Below, piece by piece: positions 54,544 to 63,763 of a stretch of 64,000 nucleotides of DNA (positions within the stretch are counted from its first letter, which is position 1; each line of letters opens with the position of its first letter). The DNA comes from Clostridium sp. GTDB lineage: Bacteria; Bacillota; Clostridia; Clostridiales; Clostridiaceae. The notes under the pieces are model-generated. The model was given only the letters and a program-made list of their open reading frames with translations. It was not told where the DNA came from and made no database searches. The translations under genes were made by a program, and so were the position numbers. The stretch covers positions 3,217 through 67,216 of the forward strand of contig NZ_JAHAIF010000013.1 of the NCBI RefSeq assembly GCF_018372875.1, read 5' to 3'.

Positions 54544-54849
54544 ATGTTAACAGGAAAGCAAAGAGCTTATTTAAGAGGCTTAGCTAACGATATGCAACCT
54601 ATATTTCAAATAGGTAAAAATGGAATTGAAGAAACTTTTTTAAAGCAAGTTGAAGAAGCTTTAGAAAAGAGAGAATTAATAAAAATAAAGGTTCTTGAAA
54701 ACAGTGGCCTTGAAGCAAGAGAAGCTTCTGACTACATCTGTGAGAAGATTAAGGCAGAAGGAATTCAAGCAATTGGAAGTAAGATTGTTTTATATAAGAA
54801 ATCTAAGAAAAATCCTAAAATTGAAATTCCAGTAGCAAAGAATAAGTAA
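54544..54849 (+). CDS. yhbY: YhbY-family CRM-domain RNA-binding protein
   Basis: 101-residue single CRM domain with the family start LTGKQRAYLRGLAN and the loop PIFQIGKNGIE, and a basic tail. It binds pre-50S ribosomal particles in other bacteria. GGAGGA site; 1 base from nadD, which supports an operon. Confidence 0.94.
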   Translation: MLTGKQRAYLRGLANDMQPIFQIGKNGIEETFLKQVEEALEKRELIKIKVLENSGLEAREASDYICEKIKAEGIQAIGSKIVLYKKSKKNPKIEIPVAKNK

Positions 54850-54850
54850 T

Positions 54851-55453
54851 ATGTGTAGGGTGGGTATAATTGGAGGAACCTTTGATCCTATACATTTAGC
54901 CCATATCTATATAGCTGAAGAAGCAAAAAAGAAGTTAAACTTAGATAAAGTTATTTTTATGCCAGCAGGAATACAGCCTCTGAAAACTGATAAAAAGGTT
55001 ACAGAGGCATCCTTAAGGCTAGAAATGGTACAAAAGGCTATAGAGGGTAAGATAGGTTTTGAGGTTTCTGACTATGAAATAAAAAAAGAAGGAAAAAGTT
55101 ATACATATAAGACTTTAGAGCATTTTTATAAAGAGTATAAAGATTTATACTTTATAACAGGAGCAGACTGCCTTTTAGGCATTGATAAGTGGAAAGAGAT
55201 AGATAAAATATTTTCATTGTGCAAATTTGTTGTATTTACTAGACCAGGTTATAACAATGAGGAGTTAGTAAATAAAAAGAGATTTGTAGAAGAGAAATAT
55301 AATGGAAAGATTATTCTTTTAGAGGTACCAGGAATTCATATTTCCTCTACAGATATAAGAGAGAAAATAATTAATAATGAAAAGGTAGATGATATTCTAC
55401 CTGCAGTTGTATTAGATATAATAAAAGAAAAAGGTTTATATAGGGAGTATTAG
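54851..55453 (+). CDS. nadD: Nicotinate-nucleotide adenylyltransferase
   Basis: 200-residue enzyme forming deamido-NAD from nicotinate mononucleotide and ATP. It shows GGTFDPIHLAH (phosphate-binding, near 8-18), the FITGADCL segment and ISSTDIREKI (phosphate contact, near 174). Its start lies in the end of yhbY. Followed 1 base later by yqeK. Confidence 0.95.
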   Translation: MCRVGIIGGTFDPIHLAHIYIAEEAKKKLNLDKVIFMPAGIQPLKTDKKVTEASLRLEMVQKAIEGKIGFEVSDYEIKKEGKSYTYKTLEHFYKEYKDLYFITGADCLLGIDKWKEIDKIFSLCKFVVFTRPGYNNEELVNKKRFVEEKYNGKIILLEVPGIHISSTDIREKIINNEKVDDILPAVVLDIIKEKGLYREY

Positions 55454-55454
55454 A

Positions 55455-56024
55455 ATGGTTTTGATGAATGAGGCTTATGATTATATTAAAGGTTGTCTTA
55501 ATGAAAAAAGATTCATTCATACTTTAGGGGTGGTTTCTGTAGCTAAAAAGTTAGCAGTGTTAAATGGAGTATCAGAAGAAAAAGCTGAGCTTGCAGCACT
55601 TTGTCATGATATAGCTAAATATACTCATAAAGATGAAATGATACAACTTATGAAAGAAAATAATATAGTTCTTACAGAAGACGAAAAAGTTACTCTTGAA
55701 TTATGGCATAGTATAGTAGGACCATTAGTGGCAAAAAAAGCTTTGGAAATAGAAGATGAAGAAGTATTAAATGCTATACGATGGCATACTACTGGAAGAG
55801 AGAATATGTCAAAGTTAGAGAAAATAATTTATATAGCAGATATGATAGAACCTTCAAGGAGTTTTGAGGGAGTTGAGGAGATAAGAGAAGCAACATTGAA
55901 GGATTTAGATAATGGTGTCTTGTTGGGGCTTACACATACAATAAAGTTTTTGCTATCTAAAGATTCTCCTATTGATATTAATACAGTAAAAGCAAGAAAT
56001 TACTTGATTATTAATAGGGGGTAA
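55455..56024 (+). CDS. yqeK: HD-domain diadenosine tetraphosphatase YqeK
   Basis: 189-residue HD-domain hydrolase with motifs FIHTLGVVSVAKKLA (H), CHDIAKYTH (HD) and LWHSIVGP, RWHTTGRENMS and DMIEPSRSFEGVE. YqeK enzymes cleave Ap4A symmetrically. Paired with nadD in most Firmicutes. AGGGAG precedes the ATG. Confidence 0.94.
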   Translation: MVLMNEAYDYIKGCLNEKRFIHTLGVVSVAKKLAVLNGVSEEKAELAALCHDIAKYTHKDEMIQLMKENNIVLTEDEKVTLELWHSIVGPLVAKKALEIEDEEVLNAIRWHTTGRENMSKLEKIIYIADMIEPSRSFEGVEEIREATLKDLDNGVLLGLTHTIKFLLSKDSPIDINTVKARNYLIINRG

Positions 56025-56037
56025 GAGGGGGAGAAAA

Positions 56038-57447
56038 ATGTCAAGAGATAGAAGGGAACCGGAGGCAATAAGGAGAAAAAAACAAAGAAGAAGAACTCCA
56101 CAAGAAATAGAAGAGCTAAGAAAAAGAAGAAAAAAAGATGAAATTAGACAGCTTCAAGAATATGGAGAGGTTAAAATAAAAAAGAGAAGACCAATTGATG
56201 ATGATAAAGGGCCAAGAAGCAAAAAGAAAAGAAGGAAAACATCTAAAAAGAAGAAGATTTTAATAGGAGTTTTATCTGTATTTATTATTATACTAGCTTT
56301 TGTGGCTATTTCTATAGGCAGTTTGTTAGGGAAAATAAAAGGTGGAAATATAGGTGAAGCTGTAACGCCAGCACCAGATGAAGCAGTTAACGTTCTTGTT
56401 CTTGGGCTTGATATAGGTGATCCAAATCAAACCAATAATTATGAGATTAAAAGAACTGATACTATAATGGTGGCACAATATGATCCTAAGAAAAAGGATT
56501 TAGACTTAGTATCTATACCTAGAGATACGTTGATTTCTGAAAATGGACGTAATTATAAGATAAATTCAGCATATCAAAAAGGTGAAACCAAGGTTAAAAG
56601 TTTGGTAGAAGATTTATTAGGAATACAAATAAATTATACAGTTAAGATAGATTATAATGCCTTTAGACAGTTCATTGATGCTATAGGTGGCATTGAGATG
56701 GAGATAGAAAGAGACATGTACTATGATGATCCAAGTCAAGATCTTCATATAAGTTTCAAAGGTGGAACAGTAGAACATTTAGATGGTAAAAAGGCAGAAG
56801 AGTTCTTTAGATGGAGAAAAAATAATGATGGAACTGGATTAGCTACTGGTGATATAGGTAGAATAGAAAATCAACATAAATTCATACAAAAAGTAGTTGA
56901 AAAGTGCACAGGACCTTCAATTGTATTAAAAGTTCCAGATATAATTAATGCAATAGGATCAAATATCCAAACTAATATGCCAACAAGTAAGCTTTTATCT
57001 TATGCACTAGATGTTGTTAAAGTGGACCCTGCTACAGTTAAGATGTGGACTGCAGAAGGAGATTTTAAGACTATAGGTGGACAGTCTTATGTTGTGTTCA
57101 ATAAAAGCTATAATCAAGAATTGTTAAAAGCACTTCATAATACAGGTGATACAACTGTAGATAAAACTAAGCTAGGAGTACTTATATTAAATGGTACAAA
57201 GATTAATGGCTTAGCTGGAGAAGTAAAATCAAAGTTAGAACTAACTGGATGGACTGTAGTTGATGTTGGAAATGGAAATCCTACAACTAAAAGTATAATA
57301 AATACTGATAATGAAGAACTTAAAAAAGCTCTTAATAAGGATTTGCCTACAATAACTAAGTCTGATAAGAAATTGGAAGATATAAAATACGAACAATATG
57401 ATGCTGTTATCATACTTGGAGAGGACTATAAAAAACTAGGAGAGTAG
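56038..57447 (+). CDS. LytR-CpsA-Psr (LCP) family protein
   Basis: 469-residue membrane protein with an unusually long, very basic cytoplasmic N-terminus (about 1-75, rich in K/R), one membrane helix (about 76-98), an LCP phosphotransferase domain (VLVLGLDIGD...RTDTIMVAQYDP, SIPRDTLISENG, INSAYQKG) and a C-terminal LytR_C domain (about 375-465). LCP proteins ligate wall teichoic acid or capsule polymers to peptidoglycan. It follows yqeK as in many clostridia; the usual next gene rsfS is missing. Confidence 0.92.
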   Translation: MSRDRREPEAIRRKKQRRRTPQEIEELRKRRKKDEIRQLQEYGEVKIKKRRPIDDDKGPRSKKKRRKTSKKKKILIGVLSVFIIILAFVAISIGSLLGKIKGGNIGEAVTPAPDEAVNVLVLGLDIGDPNQTNNYEIKRTDTIMVAQYDPKKKDLDLVSIPRDTLISENGRNYKINSAYQKGETKVKSLVEDLLGIQINYTVKIDYNAFRQFIDAIGGIEMEIERDMYYDDPSQDLHISFKGGTVEHLDGKKAEEFFRWRKNNDGTGLATGDIGRIENQHKFIQKVVEKCTGPSIVLKVPDIINAIGSNIQTNMPTSKLLSYALDVVKVDPATVKMWTAEGDFKTIGGQSYVVFNKSYNQELLKALHNTGDTTVDKTKLGVLILNGTKINGLAGEVKSKLELTGWTVVDVGNGNPTTKSIINTDNEELKKALNKDLPTITKSDKKLEDIKYEQYDAVIILGEDYKKLGE

Positions 57448-57448
57448 A

Positions 57449-58351
57449 ATGAGTACTTTAGAAAAAAAGGTTTCAAAAGAATATGAAGGGGTTACTATTA
57501 GAGAGTTTCTAAAGGAAGATTTGGGGTTGTCTAGTAGATTAATTAGAAGGTCTGCTATAGAGAAAAGAATATTAGTTAATAAAAAAGAAGTAAGAATGAG
57601 GTATATTGTTCATGCTGGAGATTTAGTTCAAATAAATCTCCAAAGTGATGAAAGTCAAAATATAACTCCAGAAAAAATGGATTTAGATATAGTATATGAG
57701 GATGAGGATATTCTAGTTATTAATAAAAAGCCATATATGGTAGTTCATCCTACAAAGAGTTATCAAAGTGGTACCTTAGCTAATGGTGTACTATTTTATT
57801 TCAAAGAAACTAATCAAAACTGTATTGTAAGATTAGTTAGTAGACTTGATATGAATACATCAGGATTAATAATAATAGCTAAGAATCAATTTGCCCATAT
57901 GGCTTTATCTAAAGAAATGGAAGAAAATAATTTAGAGAAGAGATATCTTGCAATAGTTCACGGAAATCTTAAAGAAAAAGAAGGAACTATAGATGCACCT
58001 ATATATAGACCTGATGGTGAAGAGTTTGGAACTATGAGAATAGTTGATGAAAGAGGGCAAAGAAGTATAACTCACTATAAGGTTATTGAAAGCTTTAAAG
58101 ATGCTGACTTAGTAGAATGTTTACTTGAAACAGGTAGAACTCATCAAATAAGGGTTCATATGAAACATTTAGGTCATCCTATATATGGAGATACACTTTA
58201 CGGATTTGAAGGAGATGAGGAGTTAATACCAAGGCAAGCTCTTCACGCTTATGGATTAGATTTTAAGTCTCCAAAGACAAAAGAGACATTGTCTTTAAGA
58301 GCAAAGTTACCAGAGGATATGGAAAGCTTATTAAAAAAAGTAGGAAGGTAA
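57449..58351 (+). CDS. RluD-type rRNA pseudouridine synthase
   Basis: 300-residue enzyme: N-terminal S4 RNA-binding domain (about 14-75, IREFLKEDLGLSSRLIRRS) and the RluA/C/D catalytic domain with SRLDMNTSGL (catalytic D134), and TGRTHQIRVHMKHLGHPIYG. It modifies uridines in 23S rRNA or tRNA. One base separates it from the LCP gene. Confidence 0.93.
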   Translation: MSTLEKKVSKEYEGVTIREFLKEDLGLSSRLIRRSAIEKRILVNKKEVRMRYIVHAGDLVQINLQSDESQNITPEKMDLDIVYEDEDILVINKKPYMVVHPTKSYQSGTLANGVLFYFKETNQNCIVRLVSRLDMNTSGLIIIAKNQFAHMALSKEMEENNLEKRYLAIVHGNLKEKEGTIDAPIYRPDGEEFGTMRIVDERGQRSITHYKVIESFKDADLVECLLETGRTHQIRVHMKHLGHPIYGDTLYGFEGDEELIPRQALHAYGLDFKSPKTKETLSLRAKLPEDMESLLKKVGR

Positions 58352-58370
58352 ATTACCTTCCTACTTTTTT
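58334..58370. terminator. Bidirectional terminator, perfect palindrome containing both stop codons
   Basis: The arms AAAAAAGTAGGAAGGTAA and TTACCTTCCTACTTTTTT surround one central A, a perfect 37-base palindrome. It carries the TAA of the pseudouridine synthase gene and the TAA of dac on the other strand, and gives a U-run in both directions. Confidence 0.93.
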
Positions 58371-59666
58371 TCTATTTATAACCTTTTTCCATTTATTCAT
58401 AAACTTTTTCTTTTTCACTCTTCTTCTATGTACAGATGTTAACAAAGTAATAAGAATTATCAAGGCTGTTCCTAAAGTTATTAATAATACTTTATTTTCC
58501 TTTAAGAAATCCATTAAAGCTAGTTTGTTATTGTAATCTCTATTTATTCCACTAATTAAATCTATAGTTTTAAAAGTTTTACCATCAATATTGACTTTTG
58601 CAGTAGTAATAACTTCTCCTTTTTTTAAGCTCATTTTAGCTAATTTGCTAGGAAGTGTATATTCAAGGGAAAAATTAAGTTTATCACTTGCACCGTTTTT
58701 AGTTGTATAATAAACATCTTCATTAGCTAAAACTGGAATAGAAGAATTATCATCTATAGCAACTTCAGTAATAACTTCTCCCTTTTTATAAACTTCATTT
58801 TTAGTGAAGTTATTATATCCATAATTAAATATTGTTTTTGCATCGGAATAAACTTTTTCTATACTTTCGCCCATTAAGAAAGAAGCTACGAGTCTATGTC
58901 CATCTTTTTCAGAAGCAATAACATTTGTAAATCTCGCTTCTGAAGTATATCCTCTCTTTGCAGATAGTGAATATTCATAAAAATACTTTGAATTTTTTAA
59001 TAATATAGAATTATGATTATTTAGCCATCTTTCATAGCCATCTAAGTTACTAGGTGGTAGTTGAAGCATTACAGTTCTAGTCATTTCAATAAACTTAGGG
59101 TTTTTGATTGCTTCTCTCATAAAAAGAGCTAAGTCATTTGGTGTTGTATAATGATTTTCATCAGGTAAACCACTGGGGTTTGTGAAGTGACTATTATTAG
59201 CTCCAATTGCTTTAGCAAAATCATTCATTTTTTTAGCAAAGGCTTCTTTAGAGCCAGCATTAAATTCAGCTAATGTTTCTGCACAGTCATTACCAGATTC
59301 AAGTAAAAGCCCTAATAACAAATGTTCAAGAGTAATTTGCTCTCCTTCCCTTAAACCTATGGAGCTTCCATCAGCAAAGGGGGGATTTTTTCCTACAGTT
59401 ACTACTGTGTCCAAATTGTCATATTCATTTAGTATAATTGTTGCAGTTATTATTTTTGTTGTAGATGCAGGATAGTATTTTTTATCACCATTTTTAGAAA
59501 ATAGTATTTGTCCTGTATCGGCATCTAGTAAAGTAACACCTTCAGTAGTTAGATATGGACTGCTTTCAGCGTAAACAATGTTACAAGGCAAAAATAATAA
59601 ACTTAATATAATAATCAACGTTAACATTGATAAAAATCTTTTTATATATGAAAATAAATTATTCAT
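58353..59666 (-). CDS. D-alanyl-D-alanine carboxypeptidase with KRG third motif
   Basis: 437-residue S11 penicillin-binding protein (PBP5/DacF-like) that trims pentapeptides. Signal peptide (about 1-33) and C-terminal membrane helix (about 405-425) anchor it outside the cell. Catalytic S68-T-T-K71 and S124-G-N126 are intact, but the third motif, normally KTG, is K237-R-G239 (AKRGYTSEA). This residue normally lines the oxyanion or substrate-carboxylate pocket, so activity or beta-lactam binding may differ. GAGAGGT precedes the ATG. Convergent with the pseudouridine synthase gene. Confidence 0.9.
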   Translation of the reverse strand: MNNLFSYIKRFLSMLTLIIILSLLFLPCNIVYAESSPYLTTEGVTLLDADTGQILFSKNGDKKYYPASTTKIITATIILNEYDNLDTVVTVGKNPPFADGSSIGLREGEQITLEHLLLGLLLESGNDCAETLAEFNAGSKEAFAKKMNDFAKAIGANNSHFTNPSGLPDENHYTTPNDLALFMREAIKNPKFIEMTRTVMLQLPPSNLDGYERWLNNHNSILLKNSKYFYEYSLSAKRGYTSEARFTNVIASEKDGHRLVASFLMGESIEKVYSDAKTIFNYGYNNFTKNEVYKKGEVITEVAIDDNSSIPVLANEDVYYTTKNGASDKLNFSLEYTLPSKLAKMSLKKGEVITTAKVNIDGKTFKTIDLISGINRDYNNKLALMDFLKENKVLLITLGTALIILITLLTSVHRRRVKKKKFMNKWKKVINRKKVGR

Positions 59667-59812
59667 TTAGTACCTCTCAATAAAATAATATAATATATTT
59701 TAACAAAATTTTTAGGATAATTCTACAAAATCAATAAAAATAGAATATATTAGGTTAAATATTGAGTTTTTGTTAATAATCTTAAGAGAATATTAAACGT
59801 ATGAGGTGTTTT

Positions 59813-60400
59813 ATGAAGAAAAATTATACCACTATGGGAATTTTATCTATTGTTGTTATGGTGAGTTTCTATGCTTTATTTACATATATTAAATCTGGCA
59901 AAGACCAGTTAAATAAGAATGAGACTGAAAGTATGTTTGTTGAGGAGGATGAAGGAGAGGCAATTGAATTAAAAAATAAGCAAATAGTAGTAGATGTAAA
60001 GGGGGCGGTTAAAAGGCCTAATATTTATAGATTAGAAGAGGGGAGTATAGTAGAAGATGCAATTACCATTGCTGGAGGTACTACAAGTGAGGCTGACTTA
60101 ATTAAAATAAATAGAGCAGAAAAGTTGTCAGATAATCAGGAGGTTATAATTCCTATAAAAGGGCAAGAGGAAAGTGAGCCTTTTACAAGCAATTCTTCAG
60201 ATAGTAATGGAAAAATAAATATTAATACTGCCAATGAAACAGAGTTGGATTCTTTGCCAGGAATTGGACCATCCAAAGCAGTAGAAATTATAAAATATAG
60301 AGAGAAAAATGGAAAATTTAAATCTGTTGAGGAAATAAAAAACATAAAAGGAATAGGAGAGGCATCTTTTGAAAAATTAAAAGATAGTATAAAAGTATGA
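59813..60400 (+). CDS. comEA: ComEA-like DNA-binding protein
   Basis: 195-residue competence-type protein: N-terminal membrane anchor (about 9-27), SLBB domain (about 50-115, VVDVKGAVKRPNIYRLEEGS) and a C-terminal helix-hairpin-helix pair (NINTANETELDSLPGIGPSKA and IKNIKGIGEASF). ComEA binds DNA at the surface for uptake. ATG 59813 is chosen over 59801 because GAGGTG lies between. No comEC or comEB gene follows here. Confidence 0.9.
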   Translation: MKKNYTTMGILSIVVMVSFYALFTYIKSGKDQLNKNETESMFVEEDEGEAIELKNKQIVVDVKGAVKRPNIYRLEEGSIVEDAITIAGGTTSEADLIKINRAEKLSDNQEVIIPIKGQEESEPFTSNSSDSNGKININTANETELDSLPGIGPSKAVEIIKYREKNGKFKSVEEIKNIKGIGEASFEKLKDSIKV

Positions 60401-60494
60401 TATTTGTTTTAAAATAAGCGTTTTAATGATATAATTAATCCGTATTAAAAGAGCAAAAAATGTTTATATATAGGGGTTCATAGGAGGAGAAATA

Positions 60495-61214
60495 ATGTCT
60501 AAAAAAATAATAGCCCTTATTTTAGGGACTATGATGACAGTATCATTAGTAGGGTGTAGTAACAAGGATAATAAAGAAGATAATACAAAAACATTTGCTA
60601 TTGCAAGTGATGAGAAATATTCAAACTTAGATGGAGAATGGTCTAAGGATATAACATTAAAAACTTTCGACGAAAAGTTTGATAAGCTTTTCGGTGAAAT
60701 AAGGGATAAGAGTAAAACGTATGGCTTAACTTTTAATGAAAAAGGTGAAGAAAGCGTAAAGCAAGAAAAAGGTAGGACTGTAAATAAGAAGTATTTATAT
60801 CTTGATAATGAAAATCCAGAGAAAAACCGTCTTGAAAGTTTATATTTTGGAAGAAAATTATTTGGGGATGATTTATCAGCAGGACAAATAACACTTAAGT
60901 TATCTTTAAATTTTGATGGAGAAGGTACTTTAAGTGGTGAGAATAAATTTGATTTTGGAGATACATCTTTAGCATCTTATGCTGAATTTATGACTGGAGA
61001 AAAAGATAGAGATTATTCTAAAATTAATGAGGAAATTATAAAAATATTAAAGAGTGATAGTGGTGAAGGGGTTTATCAAAACACTATAAATGGTTTATAT
61101 GAAGAATATACTGTAAATAAAGAATACCTAGTATATACTTTAGAAACTAAGGAACTGCAATTTGTAAAAGAAGGTTCAGAGGAAAATATAGATGCAGCAA
61201 CTACTACTAATTAA
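60495..61214 (+). CDS. Lipoprotein of unknown function
   Basis: 239-residue secreted lipoprotein: signal peptide with lipobox SLVGC (lipid-bearing C21), then a mostly beta-rich extracellular domain without motifs I recognise (contains GEWSKDITLKTFDEKFDKLF and TLSGENKFDFGDTSLASYAE). GGAGGAG precedes the ATG. It probably shares a transcript with the two genes that follow closely (22 and 9 bases). Confidence 0.75.
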   Translation: MSKKIIALILGTMMTVSLVGCSNKDNKEDNTKTFAIASDEKYSNLDGEWSKDITLKTFDEKFDKLFGEIRDKSKTYGLTFNEKGEESVKQEKGRTVNKKYLYLDNENPEKNRLESLYFGRKLFGDDLSAGQITLKLSLNFDGEGTLSGENKFDFGDTSLASYAEFMTGEKDRDYSKINEEIIKILKSDSGEGVYQNTINGLYEEYTVNKEYLVYTLETKELQFVKEGSEENIDAATTTN

Positions 61215-61235
61215 TTAATTTGAGGAGGAAAAGTT

Positions 61236-61565
61236 TTGTTAAAGAAGATTTTTGCAGGAGTTTTAGATGAAATGATAATCTTTGGTGTGTCAGCATTAGG
61301 GTTATTAGTAGTGGAAGGTGTTTTAAGAATATTTGGGTTCACAATGGTGACAACAGAGATTTTCTTAATAATTAACATGTTTATAATTAATGCCTTATAT
61401 TTCCCTTTATTAGAAGGTGGAAAGTATGGTACAACTATAGGAAAGAGAATACTTAAGTTAGATAATAATAAAGAAGTAAAAAATGATGATATTGTAGCTG
61501 ATACTATAGAAGAAGTTGTTTCTGATGATGCTACAGAGGAAGTTGCAGAAGAAAACGAACAATAG
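61236..61565 (+). CDS. RDD-like small membrane protein
   Basis: 109-residue protein with two hydrophobic segments (about 10-32, 38-62), the RDD-like pieces AGVLDEMII and FPLLEGGKYGTTIGKRILKL, and a very acidic C-terminal tail (EVVSDDATEEVAEENEQ). It is shorter than typical RDD proteins (about 150). TTG start behind GAGGAGGA. Function unknown. Confidence 0.7.
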   Translation: MLKKIFAGVLDEMIIFGVSALGLLVVEGVLRIFGFTMVTTEIFLIINMFIINALYFPLLEGGKYGTTIGKRILKLDNNKEVKNDDIVADTIEEVVSDDATEEVAEENEQ

Positions 61566-61574
61566 GAGTTGAAC

Positions 61575-62930
61575 ATGAGAAAAGGCAGCGAAATACTAGT
61601 AAAAATAGATAAGACAGAATTTCCTTCTATAGGTATTGGAACTGAGGGAGATAGAAAAATTTATGTTAAGAATACATTCCCAGGTCAAGTGGTTAAGGGA
61701 AGAGTAAAGAAGAAAAAAGCTGATTATGCAGAAGTAAAAGCTTTAGAAGTTGTTGAAAGAGCTGAATATGAAATAGAGCCTAAATGTCCTCACTTTGGTA
61801 TTTGTGGAGGGTGTTCATCACAAAATTTATCTTATGATAAACAGTTAGAGTTATTAAGTGATGAGGTAAAAGAATTATTTGTAAATGCAAATGTTCCTAC
61901 AGGAAATTATGAAGGGGTTACTGGAAGTAAGGATCAGTGGGAATATAGAAATAAGATGGAATTCACCTTTGGAGATATGGAAAAGGGTGGAGAACTAACA
62001 CTTGGAATGCATATAAAGAATAAGTCATTTGGAATTATAAATGTTCATGAATGTAAAATAGTTGATGAAGATTTTAGAACTATAATAAACCTTACAGTTG
62101 ATTACTTTAGAAAGAAAGATTTACCTTACTATAGAGTAATGAAAAGAGAGGGATATTTAAGACATTTAGTTATAAGAAAAGCTAAGAATACAGGGGAACT
62201 TATGGTTAACCTAGTAACTACAACTCAAATAGATTTTAATTTAGATGAGTATGTAGAAATACTAAAGAATGCTAAGTATGAAGGAAAATTAGTTTCTATT
62301 ATTCATACAGAAAACAACTCCTTCTCAGATGCAGTTGTACCTGAAAAGGTAAATGTTCTTTATGGTATAGATCATATTCAAGAAGAATTATTAGGGCTAA
62401 AGTTTAATATATCACCATTCTCATTCTTCCAAACTAATACTAAGGGGGCAGAAAGTCTTTATAGTATTGTTAGAGAATATATGGGAGACGCTGATAATAA
62501 AGTTGTTTTCGACCTTTACTGTGGAACTGGAACCATAGGTCAAATAGTTGCACCAAATGCTAAAAAGGTAGTTGGAATTGAACTTATAGAAGAGGCTGTT
62601 GAAGCTGCCAAGGAAAATGCTAAACTTAATGGATTAGATAATTGTGAGTTTATTGCTGGTGATGTTGCTGTAACAATTAAGAATGTTAAGGATAAACCAG
62701 ATATAATTATATTGGATCCACCAAGAAGTGGAGTTCATCCAAAAGCTTTAGAATATGTTATTAAGTTTAATGCTAAGGAAATAATATATGTATCTTGTAA
62801 TCCTAAGACATTAGTTACTGATTTAAAGGTACTAATTGATGCTGGATATGAGGTTATAAAGACTAGAGTTAAGGATATGTTCCCTAATACCCCGCATGCC
62901 GAAACTGTAGTAAAGTTAATCAAGAAATAG
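61575..62930 (+). CDS. RlmD/RumA-type 23S rRNA (uracil-5-)-methyltransferase
   Basis: 451-residue SAM-dependent m5U methyltransferase. An N-terminal TRAM domain (about 1-60) is followed by the 4Fe-4S ligands C71, C77, C80 ([10 protein letters not shown]) and C160, then the Rossmann methyltransferase with [21 protein letters not shown] and catalytic C408 in [12 protein letters not shown] 61575 after TAGGAG is preferred to TTG 61569. Firmicute relatives such as YefA are of this kind. Confidence 0.92.
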   Translation: MRKGSEILVKIDKTEFPSIGIGTEGDRKIYVKNTFPGQVVKGRVKKKKADYAEVKALEVVERAEYEIEPKCPHFGICGGCSSQNLSYDKQLELLSDEVKELFVNANVPTGNYEGVTGSKDQWEYRNKMEFTFGDMEKGGELTLGMHIKNKSFGIINVHECKIVDEDFRTIINLTVDYFRKKDLPYYRVMKREGYLRHLVIRKAKNTGELMVNLVTTTQIDFNLDEYVEILKNAKYEGKLVSIIHTENNSFSDAVVPEKVNVLYGIDHIQEELLGLKFNISPFSFFQTNTKGAESLYSIVREYMGDADNKVVFDLYCGTGTIGQIVAPNAKKVVGIELIEEAVEAAKENAKLNGLDNCEFIAGDVAVTIKNVKDKPDIIILDPPRSGVHPKALEYVIKFNAKEIIYVSCNPKTLVTDLKVLIDAGYEVIKTRVKDMFPNTPHAETVVKLIKK

Positions 62931-62967
62931 AGAAGGTTAAAGGAAAATTTTAATATATAAAATTGTG

Positions 62968-63022
62968 AATTTACTACTAATTTACTATCAATGGTTTTAA
63001 ATTAGTAGTAAATTTTTTTTAA
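62968..63022 (+). terminator. Intrinsic terminator of the methyltransferase gene
   Basis: AATTTACTACTAATTTA/TAAATTAGTAGTAAATT, 17-bp stem with loop, then TTTTTT. Confidence 0.9.
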
Positions 63023-63024
63023 AA

Positions 63025-63222
63025 TGTCTAGGAAAGTATAAAATTTCAATTAACTATAAATCAAAGGTATTATTACATTTTCATATTAAGAAATATAAAA
63101 TGAAGGATAGTAATTTTATAATTTCCTTACCTTTAATACGAGTGGGGGGATATTTGTTTTGATGTGACTTGGAGCGTAGCGACGGAACAAGCAAAACAAA
63201 TATCCGCTACACATTTTTTGTT
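63025..63222 (+). repeat. Dispersed element, copy B (most complete)
   Basis: The full element: TGTCTAGGAAAGTATAAAAT start, 5' module to TTTTCATATTAAG, connector AATATAAAATGAAGGATAGT, and the hairpin with GGATATTTGTTTTG pairing CAAAACAAATATCC (13-14 bp, all Watson-Crick) around the loop TGACTTGGAGCGTAGCGACG. It exits into CATTTTTTG and sits directly behind the terminator. Confidence 0.9.
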
Positions 63223-63568
63223 TTAAGGTTGGAAACGATAACTTTACTAAATATTTTTACTTATTACGGTATAATTTGACTGTGTAATAATTATGAGAAG
63301 TAGATAATAGAAAATGGAAGCAGATATGAACAAGCTTATTAGAATGTGTATAATTCACATAGTCTTACCACCTTCAGTATTAAAAGTCATTGATAAGATG
63401 TGTTCCATAGAAAATATCTTCCTTTCATTTTGGAACACATAATATATATGATTATATAATGAATATTACAGTATTTTAGGGTGATGAAACGTGTATGTAG
63501 TAAAAGGTCTTATTTAGTTCTTTTAATAAAGAAGAAAAAAAAGTATAAAAGATAAATAAGTGAAACCG
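63223..63568. other. Long gap upstream of the GH1 gene
   Basis: No convincing gene. It contains a 10-bp perfect inverted repeat ATGTGTTCCA (63398-63407) / TGGAACACAT (63431-63440), 23 bases apart, without a T-run, and a 38-codon frame from 63326 lacking a ribosome binding site. A strong promoter for the GH1 gene follows. Confidence 0.5.
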
Positions 63569-63597
63569 TTGACAGAATGTTTAGAATGTTTTATAAT
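63569..63597 (+). promoter_or_regulatory. Consensus sigma-A promoter of the GH1 gene
   Basis: TTGACA (63569-63574), 17-bp spacer, TATAAT (63592-63597): both boxes match the consensus exactly. Confidence 0.9.
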
Positions 63598-63612
63598 GTG
63601 AACATAATAATT

Positions 63613-63716
63613 GGATGGTTATTGTTAAAAGACAAGCTAGACCTATTTGTATGAGTTTATAAGGATTGCATTTGGTGCAATTACTTATATCTCTACAGAT
63701 GGGTCTTTTATTTTTA
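63613..63716 (+). promoter_or_regulatory. BglG/LicT-type antiterminator leader: RAT and conditional terminator
   Basis: The RAT-like element (GGATGGTTATTG...CAAGCTAGACC, 63613-63643) overlaps the 5' arm of a terminator (AGACCTATTTGT, 63639-63650, pairing with ACAGATGGGTCT, 63695-63706, then TTTTATTTTT). This mutually exclusive layout is that of the sugar-PTS antiterminators BglG, LicT and SacY. The protein that binds is not encoded in the window. Confidence 0.78.
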
Positions 63717-63763
63717 AATAAATAATTTTAATTTGTAAAGCTAAGTATATTTAAATTATCTAA

